Assembly (NCBI GenBank): GCA_963764345.1
Contig: CAVXSF010000008.1
Coordinates: 186,001 to 250,000, forward strand
Direction of reading: 5' to 3'
From: DASQZK01 sp963764345
GTDB lineage: Bacteria; Bacteroidota; Bacteroidia; Bacteroidales; GCA-2748055
DNA length: 64,000 bases
Shown here: positions 9,170 to 19,700 of the stretch, piece by piece
Layout of the letters: every line of letters starts with the position of its first letter
How positions within the stretch are numbered: position 1 is the stretch's first letter
Program-made: the position numbers and the translations under genes
Notes under the pieces: model-generated
Databases searched by the model: none
Seen by the model: only the letters and a program-made list of their open reading frames with translations
Told to the model about the DNA's origin: nothing

Positions 9170-9193
9170 CCGGCTGATGCCGGGCTTTTTTTT
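9170..9193 (+). terminator. Rho-independent terminator after the DUF6064 gene
   Basis: A GC-only 5-bp stem, CCGGC (9170-9174) with GCCGG (9179-9183), TGAT loop, followed by a run of eight T. The stem is short but compact. Confidence 0.6.
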
Positions 9194-9265
9194 CATTGAT
9201 CTAAAAAAGTGTCACGTTTCATGAGGTTCCATGGAAGAGCCGGCTGAAATTTATTCCCCGCCGTT

Positions 9266-10987
9266 CTATTCAACCACCACCATAGAGTGGTAACTGATGC
9301 ATTCACCGGTAACCGACACGAAATAGATCCCGGGTGGATATTCCAGGGTTGAAATCGTGATTACACCACCGGAAGTTGCTATGGATTGAAAGATCTTACC
9401 AGCCGGGTTCACCATCGTGATATTTGACTTCATACCTTCCGGAATATCCAAAATCAGCATTCCATGCACCGGGTTAGGATAGATTCGTATTCTCTGCTCT
9501 ATCCTTACAGTACCTGCGCCGGTTTCGGGATCGGCTACGGTTACCTCACAAGCGTCCGACAAACCGCTGTCGGTCGACCTTACCCTGACGATTGTTTCTC
9601 CAGGTGATATTGCGGTGATAGTGCCTTTTGCTGAGACGGTAACGACCTTTTCATTTGCTGAAGTCCATTTCACCTCAGGATAAAGTGCATCCGAGGGGAG
9701 AAGGGAATAATGCAATACCAGGGAATCTCCCGGGCTGAGGCTGACTTTTGCAGAATCGATCTGTACCGAGGTCACCACCCCGTCCGCCTGATTGTTGTTA
9801 ATGCTGAGATTTGGACTAAGCATATCTCTTACATATTCGGTTATGGTTTTGTCCATGCCCAGGTCCCGTTTGATCAGCTCTTCATTTGGCCAGGGCCAGA
9901 GCGGTTGCGTTGTGAGTATACCATCCACGTACCGGTTGTTGACATAAGGCCCTGTTTCCTGTTTTATTTTTGAAGGTGAACCAATCAGCGCCCTCTCAGG
10001 AAGCTTCACTTCCTGGTCGGTTGACAGGACAAAACCGTAGTCGAGGGCATTCTTCCAGATCACCATGTCTTCAAATGAACCGTGCCAGTGTGACATAACA
10101 TGGATAGCCGGGTTGGATCTTGGTAATTCAGTTCGCCAGTTGCCATTGTCGAGGTCGAAACATCCGAGAATCCGGTTCGCATCGGCAGGAAATGTATGAT
10201 CGTCAAATACCATCCCTCCCTGTACAAGGCCCCATGGATTATCGGCATAGTAATCCGACTGGAGATGAAACCGTGTTCCGAAGGCAATGACGTTCTCTGC
10301 AATGCAGTTGACGCAGTCGTAAACGTTCATTCCTGCATGAGGTGCCCGGTCATATAAATCAGCCCTGAACACGCCTCTGCGGATGATAGAATTGCTACAC
10401 TGGAAATAAGCAAAGACATATCGTCCCGTACCCCAGCCCCAGATATCTTCAGCCAGGATATGATCTGAATAGGCGATGCTGAATACATGGCAGTTGTCAT
10501 CATACGTATCGAGGGCATGTCCGTCGATAGCCTGGAGATAACCGGCATTGAACCCTGCACACCTGGTCAGGGTCAGATAACTGGAGCTGAGTACACGCCA
10601 GGCATGATGCAAACTGTTTCCACCTTCGATGCCGTCAATTTTCATATAGGAAACATGATCAATATAGACCGCGTTGGTACGGGCAGTGTCTGCATTGATC
10701 AACACCGACCCCGCATGCTTTGCCATAAGTACGACGGGCTTTTCCTGTGTGCCTGATTTGTTTGAGATACTCAGGGTCTGATGATAAACCCCGTCCAGAA
10801 AGATGAGCGTGTCTCCGGGATTTAGTGATGCAACAGCATTGTTTAATGAACCCGAAGGATGTAATTCATCTGAGCCATTCCCATTGCCTGATGGAGCAAC
10901 AAAAATGGTCTTTGCCTGAACGGTCTGATATAAGCTGAAATAAAAAATGAATAACAGCAGGACTGCTGAATTGGTAATTAGTTTCAT
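9266..10987 (-). CDS. Secreted beta-helix protein with Ig-like (Big_2) domain and T9SS sorting domain
   Basis: The start is taken at the ATG whose product begins MKLITNSAVLLLF, a clean signal peptide ending near VQAKT; an upstream in-frame start at 11050 would add 21 non-signal residues. The 573-residue protein then shows: a right-handed parallel beta-helix region (IFVAPSGNGNGSDELHPSG opening, then many short beta-rungs), resembling polysaccharide-lyase or surface-glycan proteins; a bacterial Ig-like Big_2 domain (about 404-493; WTSANEKVVTVSAKGTI); and a C-terminal type A T9SS sorting domain (about 494-573; IYPNPVHGMLILDIP). It should be secreted across both membranes and anchored or released. 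Substrate is unknown. The trehalase-like lipoprotein gene lies just upstream on the same strand. Confidence 0.85.
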   Translation of the reverse strand: MKLITNSAVLLLFIFYFSLYQTVQAKTIFVAPSGNGNGSDELHPSGSLNNAVASLNPGDTLIFLDGVYHQTLSISNKSGTQEKPVVLMAKHAGSVLINADTARTNAVYIDHVSYMKIDGIEGGNSLHHAWRVLSSSYLTLTRCAGFNAGYLQAIDGHALDTYDDNCHVFSIAYSDHILAEDIWGWGTGRYVFAYFQCSNSIIRRGVFRADLYDRAPHAGMNVYDCVNCIAENVIAFGTRFHLQSDYYADNPWGLVQGGMVFDDHTFPADANRILGCFDLDNGNWRTELPRSNPAIHVMSHWHGSFEDMVIWKNALDYGFVLSTDQEVKLPERALIGSPSKIKQETGPYVNNRYVDGILTTQPLWPWPNEELIKRDLGMDKTITEYVRDMLSPNLSINNNQADGVVTSVQIDSAKVSLSPGDSLVLHYSLLPSDALYPEVKWTSANEKVVTVSAKGTITAISPGETIVRVRSTDSGLSDACEVTVADPETGAGTVRIEQRIRIYPNPVHGMLILDIPEGMKSNITMVNPAGKIFQSIATSGGVITISTLEYPPGIYFVSVTGECISYHSMVVVE

Positions 10988-11106
10988 AGATAATTTTCCA
11001 GGATAATAATTAAAGTCTCTCTTCGGGTTAAAGATAGCGATATTTACCAATCCTTCACGGAAGAAGTAAAGATCATGAAACCGTCAGAATTTAAAAGGGT
11101 ATCCCA

Positions 11107-12534
11107 TTATTTTGCATCTGTCGTCTTCAGATAATCCTGCAGATAAATAAATACCCCGGCTGTCCATCCAAGGAAGGGGCGGCTGACATATTCATTATCC
11201 AGAATGTTCCCGTCTGTGACATTGTATTTCTCATAGATTTTTCCCGGTTCGCGTCGTATGGTGTCCTGTTTGTTTTGCTCAATGGCAGTCACCGGGACCG
11301 GATCCAGAAAGTTTTTGGTCAGAATATCCAGGTACTTTGCCGCAACACGCCTGGCATCCTGAAAATATCCATAATTATCGAGTGCTTTAACAGCAAGATA
11401 GTAAATCGGCGGCCATCCTGCCGGGTAGTCCCATTGGTAGGTATGCTCATGTTCCGCCTTTGCACAGATGGTCACACCGTAAGCATATTCGAACAACGGA
11501 AGATTTTTCACGATTTTTTCTGCCTGTTCTTTGGAAGCGATCCCGGCCCACATGGGATAAAGAGTCACCACGCAAGGCAGGGTCGCAAATTTATGGTTTA
11601 CAAAATCGTAGTCCATATAAAGTCCTTTATCCGGGTTCCAAAGGTAACGGTTGATTTTCTCCTTTCTCTGATCTGCCAGTTTATCCCAGTCGGGTTCGGC
11701 ACCTGCATCCAGTCCGGCTTCCTTCACCATCCATGCAAAATTCTTTTCATACAGATACAGATTTGAATTCAGGTCGACGGATGCGAAATTCGGGCAGTGG
11801 TGATCATACCGTGGGGTAAAATCCATGGTTTCGGCTTCAGGAAGCCAGTTTGATGCGATTTCGAGTTTTTCCTGGCGGCTGAGGTTTTCAGGAAAACTGA
11901 ACCGGCCTTTCATCTGATTGTAGAAAGTTAGCAGTTCCTTTTCCGTGGCATGGTGATAGAATCGTTGCAGGCCCGGTATTCCGGTGGTATGATTTTCAAT
12001 GGCACTGGCTGAGGTATCCGTCCAGAAGGAATATTCCTTTTTCAGGGTATAATAGGCTTCTTTCAGCCACATTTTATCTTTTTGCGGAGTTTTCTCATAG
12101 ACATCTCTCACCATCATGGAAAGGAAAGGTGTCTGGGAACGGTTCAGTCCCCAGGGTTCACTGGCATTGGGGACAAAGCCCAGGGTGTCGACTTCAGAAA
12201 GCAAGTTATCTGTAGCGTTCAGGGCATATTGCTGAAGACTGTCCACCTCCAGTAGTCCGGCATCCGTGAAATAAGTGTCCCAGTAAAACTGTATGCTCCT
12301 GTGAGCAGCGATGGAAAAAAACGGCTTCGGCAACGGCATACTTCCGGGCATCTGCCATGATGATGAATCGACTTTTGATTTATACCAGTTTTCAAGGATA
12401 AACGTCCTGACCTGGCCATACTGTCCGGTGAAACGGGGCTGGTAGGCCTTCTCACTCTGCCGTTGAGAATTGCATGAAACTGCAGTCAGTACGAGTAAAG
12501 CCAGCGCCGGGATGAATAAGGATTTGGATTTCAT
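11107..12534 (-). CDS. Trehalase-like (GH37) lipoprotein
   Basis: This 475-residue protein begins with a lipoprotein signal (TAVSC, lipidated Cys21). The mature part has both trehalase family signatures in recognisable form: FYWDTYF at 83-89 and QWDYPAGWPP at 367-376. MDFTPRY around Asp238 corresponds to the family's general-acid region. GH37 enzymes hydrolyse trehalose to two glucose molecules; an (alpha/alpha)6 barrel is expected. A membrane-anchored, exported form would feed periplasmic or surface sugar use. It could instead act on another alpha-glucoside. It lies upstream of the beta-helix T9SS protein on the same strand with a gap of about 120 bp to that gene's signal-peptide start. Confidence 0.82.
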   Translation of the reverse strand: MKSKSLFIPALALLVLTAVSCNSQRQSEKAYQPRFTGQYGQVRTFILENWYKSKVDSSSWQMPGSMPLPKPFFSIAAHRSIQFYWDTYFTDAGLLEVDSLQQYALNATDNLLSEVDTLGFVPNASEPWGLNRSQTPFLSMMVRDVYEKTPQKDKMWLKEAYYTLKKEYSFWTDTSASAIENHTTGIPGLQRFYHHATEKELLTFYNQMKGRFSFPENLSRQEKLEIASNWLPEAETMDFTPRYDHHCPNFASVDLNSNLYLYEKNFAWMVKEAGLDAGAEPDWDKLADQRKEKINRYLWNPDKGLYMDYDFVNHKFATLPCVVTLYPMWAGIASKEQAEKIVKNLPLFEYAYGVTICAKAEHEHTYQWDYPAGWPPIYYLAVKALDNYGYFQDARRVAAKYLDILTKNFLDPVPVTAIEQNKQDTIRREPGKIYEKYNVTDGNILDNEYVSRPFLGWTAGVFIYLQDYLKTTDAK

Positions 12535-12699
12535 TATATCGACTTTTAAAAATTCAATATTAATCGGTAAAGTTAAATAATGACTGGTAAAAATGAAGGA
12601 TTGTACTTTATTAATATGGCAACTTTTTCCGGTTTACTTCTTGCTAAAGAACATAGCACCTTCCTGCTGTAAATCATACGCCGGAATGAAGAGTAAAAT

Positions 12700-12707
12700 T
12701 AAATTTG
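12700..12707 (+). promoter_or_regulatory. Putative -7 element upstream of the glutamine synthetase gene
   Basis: TAAATTTG matches TAnnTTTG, 22 bp ahead of the chosen ATG at 12730. No convincing -33 box was seen. Confidence 0.4.
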
Positions 12708-12729
12708 CAGTCCATTAAATGTGAAAAAT

Positions 12730-14229
12730 ATGTCTGAATACGAATCAAATATTAATCCGGACAGGCTGGTGAGATTTCTTAAAAAGCCGGCCTCACAATT
12801 TACCTGTGATGATATCATCCATTATGTTGAGGCTAATGAGATCAGGATGATTAACTTTCGATATGTTGCGGAGGATGGGAAGCTCAAAACTTTAAATTTC
12901 ATCGTGAACAGCGGGGATCATTTGCGACAGGTTCTGACTTACGGAGAACGGGTCGACGGATCGAGTCTTTTTTCATTTATTGATGCCTGTTCGAGCGATT
13001 TATATGTTATTCCGCGCTTCCGCACAGCCTTCCTGAATCCTTTCTCAGAGGTGCCGGCTCTTGACATCTTATGTTCATTTTACACCAGTGACGGTGTGCC
13101 GCTCGAAAATTCGCCCGAGTTTGTTTTGAAAAAGGCTCATCAGCTTTTCAGGGAAAGCACAGGCATGACGTTTAAGGCCCTCGCTGAGCTGGAATATTAT
13201 ATCAACAGTCCGAAAGATCCCCATTTTATATCCGAAGATCAGCGAGGTTACCATTTATCGGCTCCTTTTGCCAAATGGGAAGCCTTCAGGGTGGAGGCTA
13301 TGGCCTTGATTGCGTCCTGCGGAGGTCTGATCAAGTATGGCCATAATGAAGTAGGGAATTTTACCACGGAAGCCGAATCTTTTGAGCAGCATGAGATAGA
13401 GTTTCTTCCGTGTGAGGCTGAGAATGCCGTTGATCAGGTTGTTGTGGCCAAATGGATCCTGAGAAACCTGGCCATGAAATATGGCTTTGAGCTGAGTTTT
13501 GCGCCCAAGATTTCTGTCGGAAAAGCCGGCAGTGGGTTGCATATTCATATGATGCTGGAGAAGGACGGGCAAAACATGATGTCGTCGGATCAGGGTTTAA
13601 GTACTCAGGCAAAAAAAATGACGGCCGGAATTTTGAAATTATCCTCCGCTCTGACTGCATTCGGAAATACGATACCCACTTCATATTTACGGTTGGTTCC
13701 CAATCAGGAAGCTCCCACCAGTATTTGCTGGGGAGACATGAACCGAAGAGTACTGGTGCGGGTGCCCCTGGGATGGCTTGGCAGGAACACGATGATCTTT
13801 GATGCAAATCCGCTGGAAAAGAAGGTGCCGTTGGCATCACCCGGCAAGCAAACCATTGAATTCAGGGCTGCTGATGGCTCAGCGGATATCTACTGTCTGA
13901 TGGCCGGACTTATCATCGCTTCGCTTCACGGATTGGAGTCGCAAGACAGTCTTTCCCTGGCTGAGGCTCTATATGCCAGTCATGATATTCACAAAGAATC
14001 CGGGCAGCCTGAGAAGTATGACCGTTTGCCGGCTTCATGTCATGAATCGGCTCAAGCATTGAAGTCATTGAGATCCCACTTCGAGAAGGACGGCATTTTT
14101 CCTTCAGGCATGATTGATTATCAGATACGCAAACTCGAATCTTATGGTGACAAGGATCTTTCAGAAAAACTTTACGGAAAAAAAGAAGAGATAAGGAAAC
14201 TGGTGATAGAGCATATTCATGTCATGTGA
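12730..14229 (+). CDS. glnA: Glutamine synthetase family protein
   Basis: The preferred start is ATG at 12730 (MSEYESNINPDRL); an in-frame GTG three codons upstream at 12721 is possible. The roughly 499-residue product has the N-terminal beta-grasp domain and the catalytic domain of glutamine synthetase: GSGLHIHMML around residue 268 (ATP/glutamate-binding His block), a PNQEAPTSICWGDMNRRVLVRV segment, split here as NQEAP and NRRVLVRVP, and EFRAADGSADIY, equivalent to the R-x-P-D-x-S-A-N-P-Y motif. It condenses glutamate and ammonia with ATP. The Bacteroidota GSI-like form of about 500 residues fits. The gene runs convergently with pdxH, 11 bp away. The active-site PNQEAP replaces the more usual NRxxP. 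Confidence 0.85.
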   Translation: MSEYESNINPDRLVRFLKKPASQFTCDDIIHYVEANEIRMINFRYVAEDGKLKTLNFIVNSGDHLRQVLTYGERVDGSSLFSFIDACSSDLYVIPRFRTAFLNPFSEVPALDILCSFYTSDGVPLENSPEFVLKKAHQLFRESTGMTFKALAELEYYINSPKDPHFISEDQRGYHLSAPFAKWEAFRVEAMALIASCGGLIKYGHNEVGNFTTEAESFEQHEIEFLPCEAENAVDQVVVAKWILRNLAMKYGFELSFAPKISVGKAGSGLHIHMMLEKDGQNMMSSDQGLSTQAKKMTAGILKLSSALTAFGNTIPTSYLRLVPNQEAPTSICWGDMNRRVLVRVPLGWLGRNTMIFDANPLEKKVPLASPGKQTIEFRAADGSADIYCLMAGLIIASLHGLESQDSLSLAEALYASHDIHKESGQPEKYDRLPASCHESAQALKSLRSHFEKDGIFPSGMIDYQIRKLESYGDKDLSEKLYGKKEEIRKLVIEHIHVM

Positions 14230-14240
14230 CCCGTGTGAGT

Positions 14241-14882
14241 TCAGGGTGCAAGGCGTTCCAACGTCCATCCCGGTCCGGAACTGCGGAATACCAGCCGGTC
14301 ATGAAGTCTTCCCGGGGCGCCCTGCCAGAACTCAAAATAGTCGGGAACAAGTCTGTACCCTCCCCAGTGGGGTGGACGTGGTACATCCTTTCCTTCAAAC
14401 TTATATTCAAAATCCTTATACCGGTTTTGGAGTTCATCCCTGTTTGCGATGACCTTACTCTGGGGTGAAGCCCATGCTCCGATCTGGCTGTCTCTGGGCC
14501 GTTCTGCAAAATAGCGGTCGGATTCCTCACGTGAAACGAAGCTTACGCGGCCTTCAACCCTGACCTGCCGTTCGAGCTGGGGCCAGAAAAACACGACGGC
14601 AGCGACAGGGCTGGCCTCCAGCTCCGAAGCTTTCCGGGAATGGTAGTTGGAATAAAAGATGAGTCCTTCATGGCTGAGTCCTTTAAGAAGTACAACTCTT
14701 GCTGAGGGACTGCCTTGTTTGCCAAGGGTGGCCAGGATCATGGCATTGGGTGTGATGAGGCCTGCTGCAATGGCTTCATTGAGCCACAGGTCCAGTTGAG
14801 TGAACGGATCTGTGGAGATGGATTCTTCACTCAGGGATGAATAGTGGTATTCTTTTCTGATGGCTGATAATTTTTTTTTCAC
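14241..14882 (-). CDS. pdxH: Pyridoxine/pyridoxamine 5'-phosphate oxidase
   Basis: This 213-residue FMN enzyme oxidises pyridoxine- or pyridoxamine-5'-phosphate to pyridoxal-5'-phosphate. Diagnostic stretches are SARVVLLKG, FYSNYHSRKASEL, VFFWPQLERQVRVEGRV, and the Ser-Gln-Ile-Gly run RDSQIGAWASPQS. The C-terminal end, HDRLVF then WTLERLAP, is the classic PdxH terminus that closes the active site. Length is normal. It lies 58 bp downstream of nadC on the same strand, so the two cofactor genes may share a transcript. Confidence 0.97.
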   Translation of the reverse strand: MKKKLSAIRKEYHYSSLSEESISTDPFTQLDLWLNEAIAAGLITPNAMILATLGKQGSPSARVVLLKGLSHEGLIFYSNYHSRKASELEASPVAAVVFFWPQLERQVRVEGRVSFVSREESDRYFAERPRDSQIGAWASPQSKVIANRDELQNRYKDFEYKFEGKDVPRPPHWGGYRLVPDYFEFWQGAPGRLHDRLVFRSSGPGWTLERLAP

Positions 14883-14940
14883 AACATCCTCCTGCTGTTT
14901 GGTTTTCCGGCAGTGAAAAGAGCAGTCAGAACATCATATT

Positions 14941-15795
14941 CTAGAACGCAGCTTTCAGGCTCAGGTCCAGGCTTTTTATCTGATGGGTGAGAGCACCCAC
15001 AGATATGAAATCCACACCTGCTGCCGCATATTCCCGCATGGTCTCTTTAGTGATCCCTCCGGAGGATTCCGTTTCAAGTCTGCCGGCAATCATGCCAACG
15101 GCTGTCCGGGTCAATTCCGGGGTGAAATTATCGAGAAGGATACGATCCACACCTCCAACGCGGAGGATCTCATCAACATCGCCCAGACTGCGTGCTTCGA
15201 TTTCGATCTGGAGATCTTTGCCATGTTCTTTAAGATATTCCTTTGCCTGTCTGATGGCATTTGAAATTCCACCTGCAAAATCGATATGATTATCTTTGAT
15301 CAGGATCATGTCAAAGAGACCCACCCGGTGATTAAATCCCCCTCCCAGCTTTACCGCTTCTTTTTCACCATATCTCATGCCCGGAGTGGTTTTACGGGTA
15401 TCCAGGATCCGGGTTTTAAAACCCTCCAGCAGCCTGACATATTCCCGGGTCTGCGTGGCCACGCCGCTTAGACGCTGCATGACATTCAGAACGAGCCGCT
15501 CGGTTTGCAGGATGGAACGCACACTTCCGGAGACTTCATAAATGATATCACCCGGACGTATGACTGAGCCGTCGGGGATGATCACCCTCAGAGACAGGCT
15601 GGGGTCGAATTTTGCATAGATGCGTGAGGCAATGAAAACGCCGGCAATGATGCCGCTGTCTTTGACAAGAAGCTGCGCTTTCCCCCTGGCTTCTTCGGGG
15701 ATGGTTGAAAGGGTGGTATAGTCTCCGTCACCAATGTCTTCTGCAAACCAAATATCTATCGATTGGTCAAGCAAATCATCAAAATGATGCTTCAT
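14941..15795 (-). CDS. nadC: Nicotinate-nucleotide pyrophosphorylase (quinolinate phosphoribosyltransferase)
   Basis: This 284-residue enzyme converts quinolinate and PRPP to nicotinate mononucleotide, CO2 and pyrophosphate in de novo NAD synthesis. The signature block ILDTRKTTPGMRYGEK is intact and followed by GGGFNHRVGLFDMILIKDNH, both ligand-binding regions of type II phosphoribosyltransferases; IEIEARSLGDVDEIL and GVDFISVGALTHQ complete the barrel. The 5' end overlaps the upstream DUF4783 gene by 17 bp, implying translational coupling. nadA and nadB are not in the window. Confidence 0.97.
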   Translation of the reverse strand: MKHHFDDLLDQSIDIWFAEDIGDGDYTTLSTIPEEARGKAQLLVKDSGIIAGVFIASRIYAKFDPSLSLRVIIPDGSVIRPGDIIYEVSGSVRSILQTERLVLNVMQRLSGVATQTREYVRLLEGFKTRILDTRKTTPGMRYGEKEAVKLGGGFNHRVGLFDMILIKDNHIDFAGGISNAIRQAKEYLKEHGKDLQIEIEARSLGDVDEILRVGGVDRILLDNFTPELTRTAVGMIAGRLETESSGGITKETMREYAAAGVDFISVGALTHQIKSLDLSLKAAF

Positions 15796-16201
15796 TTTCT
15801 TTTTCTATTCTTAAAAGCTGAACAACATCTTTGTCCCCGTTTTTTTTGAAGTACAGATTAACCCTGTAATTACCCTTGGCGGTACTCATGATGGCGATGA
15901 CAAATTTGGATTCTTTTTTTTCACTTTCAAATTTAATCTCAAAATTTTCCGGAACATGAGCTGTGAAAAAAGTATCCAGGATTTTTGTGGCCTCTTCTTT
16001 TCCCGTATCATATTCTTTGTCAAGAATGCTTAATTTTATCTGATCATCGAAATGGGGTGTCAGAAGAAGACTGTTCCCTGTCCGGAAGCCCTTGGTGATA
16101 TCAGAAGATAAAGGAATGTGCTGCGCCCAGGCCGTCTGGTATTGCATAACCAGACAGATGAACAGCAGAGGAATGAATAAAAATTTACTTGCGGGATGCA
16201 T
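15779..16201 (-). CDS. DUF4783 family secreted protein
   Basis: A 140-residue protein with an N-terminal signal peptide (hydrophobic core FLFIPLLFICLVM, cleavage expected after TAWAQ). The mature part (SSDITKGFRTGNSLLLTPHFDD, read in pieces) matches the pattern of DUF4783, a small Bacteroidota family with an NTF2-like appearance. It is commonly found next to nadC in this phylum, as here, and overlaps nadC by 17 bp. Function is unknown. It is divergent from rlmH across a 54-bp gap. Confidence 0.85.
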   Translation of the reverse strand: MHPASKFLFIPLLFICLVMQYQTAWAQHIPLSSDITKGFRTGNSLLLTPHFDDQIKLSILDKEYDTGKEEATKILDTFFTAHVPENFEIKFESEKKESKFVIAIMSTAKGNYRVNLYFKKNGDKDVVQLLRIEKENEASF

Positions 16202-16255
16202 TGTTTTACCGCTTAATTTGCTGCAATATACTAAAAATCTTATAAAGCCTGATTT

Positions 16256-16726
16256 ATGAAACTAACGCTCATCATGACCGGAAAAACAGGACAATCCTGG
16301 CTTGTCGATGGTATGAATGAATATATCGGCCGGCTGGGACATTATATCCCTCTCACTATCATAGAAACACCGGGTATACGAAAGACACGCAGCATGCCGG
16401 AACAGGAGCAGAAGAACAGGGAGGGTGAGCAGATCATCCGACAGATTCCAAAGGGGAGCACGTTGATCCTGTTGGATGATAAGGGTAAAAAGTTTACCTC
16501 CGAAGGATTTGCCGGGTATATGCAGAAAAAGATGAATGAAGGGCGCGATATTTGTATGGTGACCGGAGGTGCTTACGGATTTTCGGATGATCTTTATCAT
16601 ATGGCTGAAATGAATTTGTCACTTTCCCTGATGACATTTTCACACCAGATGGTCAGGCTGATCCTGCTTGAACAGTTGTACAGGGCGTTTACAATTATCC
16701 GGGGAGAACCATATCATCATTCCTGA
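16256..16726 (+). CDS. rlmH: 23S rRNA (pseudouridine1915-N3)-methyltransferase RlmH
   Basis: This 156-residue SPOUT methyltransferase modifies pseudouridine 1915 in 23S rRNA using S-adenosylmethionine. Typical stretches are LILLDDKGKKFTSEGFA, the SAM-binding knot VTGGAYGFSDDLY, and the C-terminus LMTFSHQMVRLILLEQLYRAF with GEPYHH. Length matches the family. The histidine-kinase gene follows 52 bp downstream in the same direction. Confidence 0.97.
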   Translation: MKLTLIMTGKTGQSWLVDGMNEYIGRLGHYIPLTIIETPGIRKTRSMPEQEQKNREGEQIIRQIPKGSTLILLDDKGKKFTSEGFAGYMQKKMNEGRDICMVTGGAYGFSDDLYHMAEMNLSLSLMTFSHQMVRLILLEQLYRAFTIIRGEPYHHS

Positions 16727-16778
16727 TGACGAAATAATTACATACTTATTTGTACTTTAGTCCTGCTAATTATTTTTT

Positions 16779-19700
16779 ATGATCCTGAAAAGAACCATCC
16801 GGTCAGCATTCGGAACAGGGAGGTGGTTATTCCTTCTGATGGTCATCCTTCTGATGATCTCCATGTATTTTGAGAGAAGAACAGCCGTAAGTTTTTACAC
16901 CAAAACCGATGTTGAGGAATTTCAAAAAACACTCATCAGGAAGGAAAATCGTTTAGGCGACATCCTGGATATTCTCGGGAAAGAATACAGGACACCCGGT
17001 GAAGATGAGCTTTTTACCCATGTGCCTGAATACATATACAACCTCTATAAGGCTGAAGGGCTGGCTGTATTTGCGTACCGGAAGGATAGCCTTTCTTTCT
17101 GGAGTGACAATTCCGTTCCCGTACCTGAACTGGCCGATCAAATTCCGGAGAACGCCGTCGACCAGATTGGGAATTCTATATTTCTTAAAAAAGAGCGGCT
17201 TCTTCCGGGTAACGACAGCCTGAAACTGATAGGTCTTGTATTGATAAAAACGGAATATCCGTACGAAAATCGATTTTTGCACAACGGTTATCAGTCTGAT
17301 TTTTCTTTTTCTCCGGCCGTCAGGATAAGGAATTCCGCACCCCGGTTCAAGAATCCCATAACGGGACAGGGTTACCCGGTATATGATGCATCAGGAAATT
17401 ATATTTTCAGCATCGATCTTGACAGTGCTAACCGTTCAAGGGAGACGCAAATGGTGATCTGCCTGGTTTTTTACCTGCTCACTTTTTTTGTTTTCCTGAT
17501 GTTCCTGAGACGATTTATCCGCAATGCCCCTCATCGCCTGCATAACTTGCTGATAGTGCTTATGGCTCCAGTCCTGTTTTTAGTGTATTATTTACTGTCC
17601 TCTTCCCGACTGCCGGCAACGGTTTTCGATCTTGATCTATTTTCTCCCGATCTCTTTGCCCGGTCAGCCATCCTTCCTTCCCTGGGTGATTTGTTCTTCC
17701 TGACTGTCATCGCCTTTTTTATAATTTACAATTTTTATACGGATTTTCAGTTCAGGCTTCCGGCAGTGAAAAAATTAAACCCCGCTTCTGTTTTGCTTTT
17801 TGCCGTTGCCGGAATTCTTGCAATGCTGTTGTACCTCCTGAATATATTTGTTTTTAAAAGCATCATCGTTGATTCAACCATATCTTTCGAGGCCTATAAA
17901 GTTATGACCCTGTCTGTGTACACATTTATAGGACTGCTTATTCTGGCTCTTCAGTTTACGACTTTTGCCCTGGTGACAGACAAGGTCTTTTCTGTCCTTC
18001 AGCTTAACAGGAACCGCCGGGCAGCACTCGTTTTTATGATAGGATTGATCCTGTTGATCGTTCTTCCGCTGATTGTTCCCCTGAAATTGACGGTGAATCC
18101 TGAGACCACGGTTTTTTATGCGATTATGGTATTTTTATTGTATTATTTCCGTTTCAGCGACCGTGTTCACTACCGTTTTTCCACATTTGTGGTTTACGTT
18201 CTTCTTTTATCGGCATTTTCCGTTTTTGAAATCACACGTTACAGCAATTTGAAAAGCCGGGATGAGATGAAAATGGAAGCCGTCAGTTTGTCTGCCGAAC
18301 ATGATCCTGTGGCAGAGCTTCTCTTTCCCGAACTCGACAAAAAGATTCGCGGGGATGAGGAATTAAAGAAGATGCTTTTTGAACAGGATTTTAATATTGA
18401 AGAATTTTACGCCTATATGCAGAGAAAATATTTCAGTGGTTTCTGGGATAAATATGATCTGCAGATCACACCCTGCGGTCCGCAGGACAGTGTTTATGTT
18501 TCTCCTCCCGAAGGCACCTACTATCATTGCTACAATTTTTTTTATGAATATGTTCTTCGCGACGGCATACAGGTTCCGAATACCGATTTCTTCTATCTTG
18601 ATAACCTGAACGGCAGGATCAGCTATTTCGGTGATATCACTTTTGAAGGCCCCGGCAAACGTGAGATCACGCTTTTCATCGAACTGGACTCCAGATTGAT
18701 CTCCGAAGGACTGGGGTATCCCGAATTATTGCTTGAGGATCACTTCATCAATACAAGCTATGAATATCCATGGGCAAAATATAACCGTGGAAAACTGATC
18801 ACAAGTTCAGGCAATTTTGCCTATTCCATGTCGAGTAATATCTATACCAGCGGGAAGGAAGGCTTTGAAATGGTCAGGTTTGATAAATATGATAACCTGG
18901 TCTATAATATCGACTCGACCAACACCATCATTGTCAGCAAACCAGCTGTTTTCTGGGTTGATATCCTGATTTCATTTTCTTATGTATTCAGTTTCTTCTT
19001 TATTCTCCTGATCATCCTGCTGTTCATGACCAACATCAGCCCGATAACCTTAAGAATTCACTGGAATTTCAAGAACAAGATCCAGGCTGCAATGACGTCA
19101 CTGTTGTTCTTTTCGTTAATCCTGATCGGTGCAGGAACCGTATATTTCAGTATCAGGCAGTATAAAAGCCGGCAAACCGAACTGCTGGAAGAAAAAATTC
19201 AGTCGGTATATGTGGAACTGATCCATAAGCTCGAATTTGAAACGGACCTTCATCACTGGTCTGGAGATGACTATGTTAGTCTGAATGAGTTGCTTCAGAA
19301 TTATTCCAACGTATTTTACACCGATATAAACCTGTTTGATCAGGACGGACAATTACTGGCAACTTCCCGGCCCGAAATCTTTAAAATGGGCCTTACCGGA
19401 AACATGATGGATGCCCAGGCTTTTAAAGAAATGGCGGTATTAAAACGTTCGGAATACATTCATGATGAGCAGATTGGAGGTCTGAAGTACCTGTCGGCCT
19501 ACGTCCCCTTTGTAAACAGCGAGAATAAGGTGCTGGCCTATCTGAACCTGCCCTACTTTACCAGACAGGATGAACTGACGCGTGAGATCACCAATCTGGT
19601 TGTTGCCATCATCAACATCGTCGTGCTGCTGTCGCTGCTGAGTTTCACGATAGCGGTTTTCATGTCAAACAGGATCACTCATCCACTGAGGCTTTTGCAG

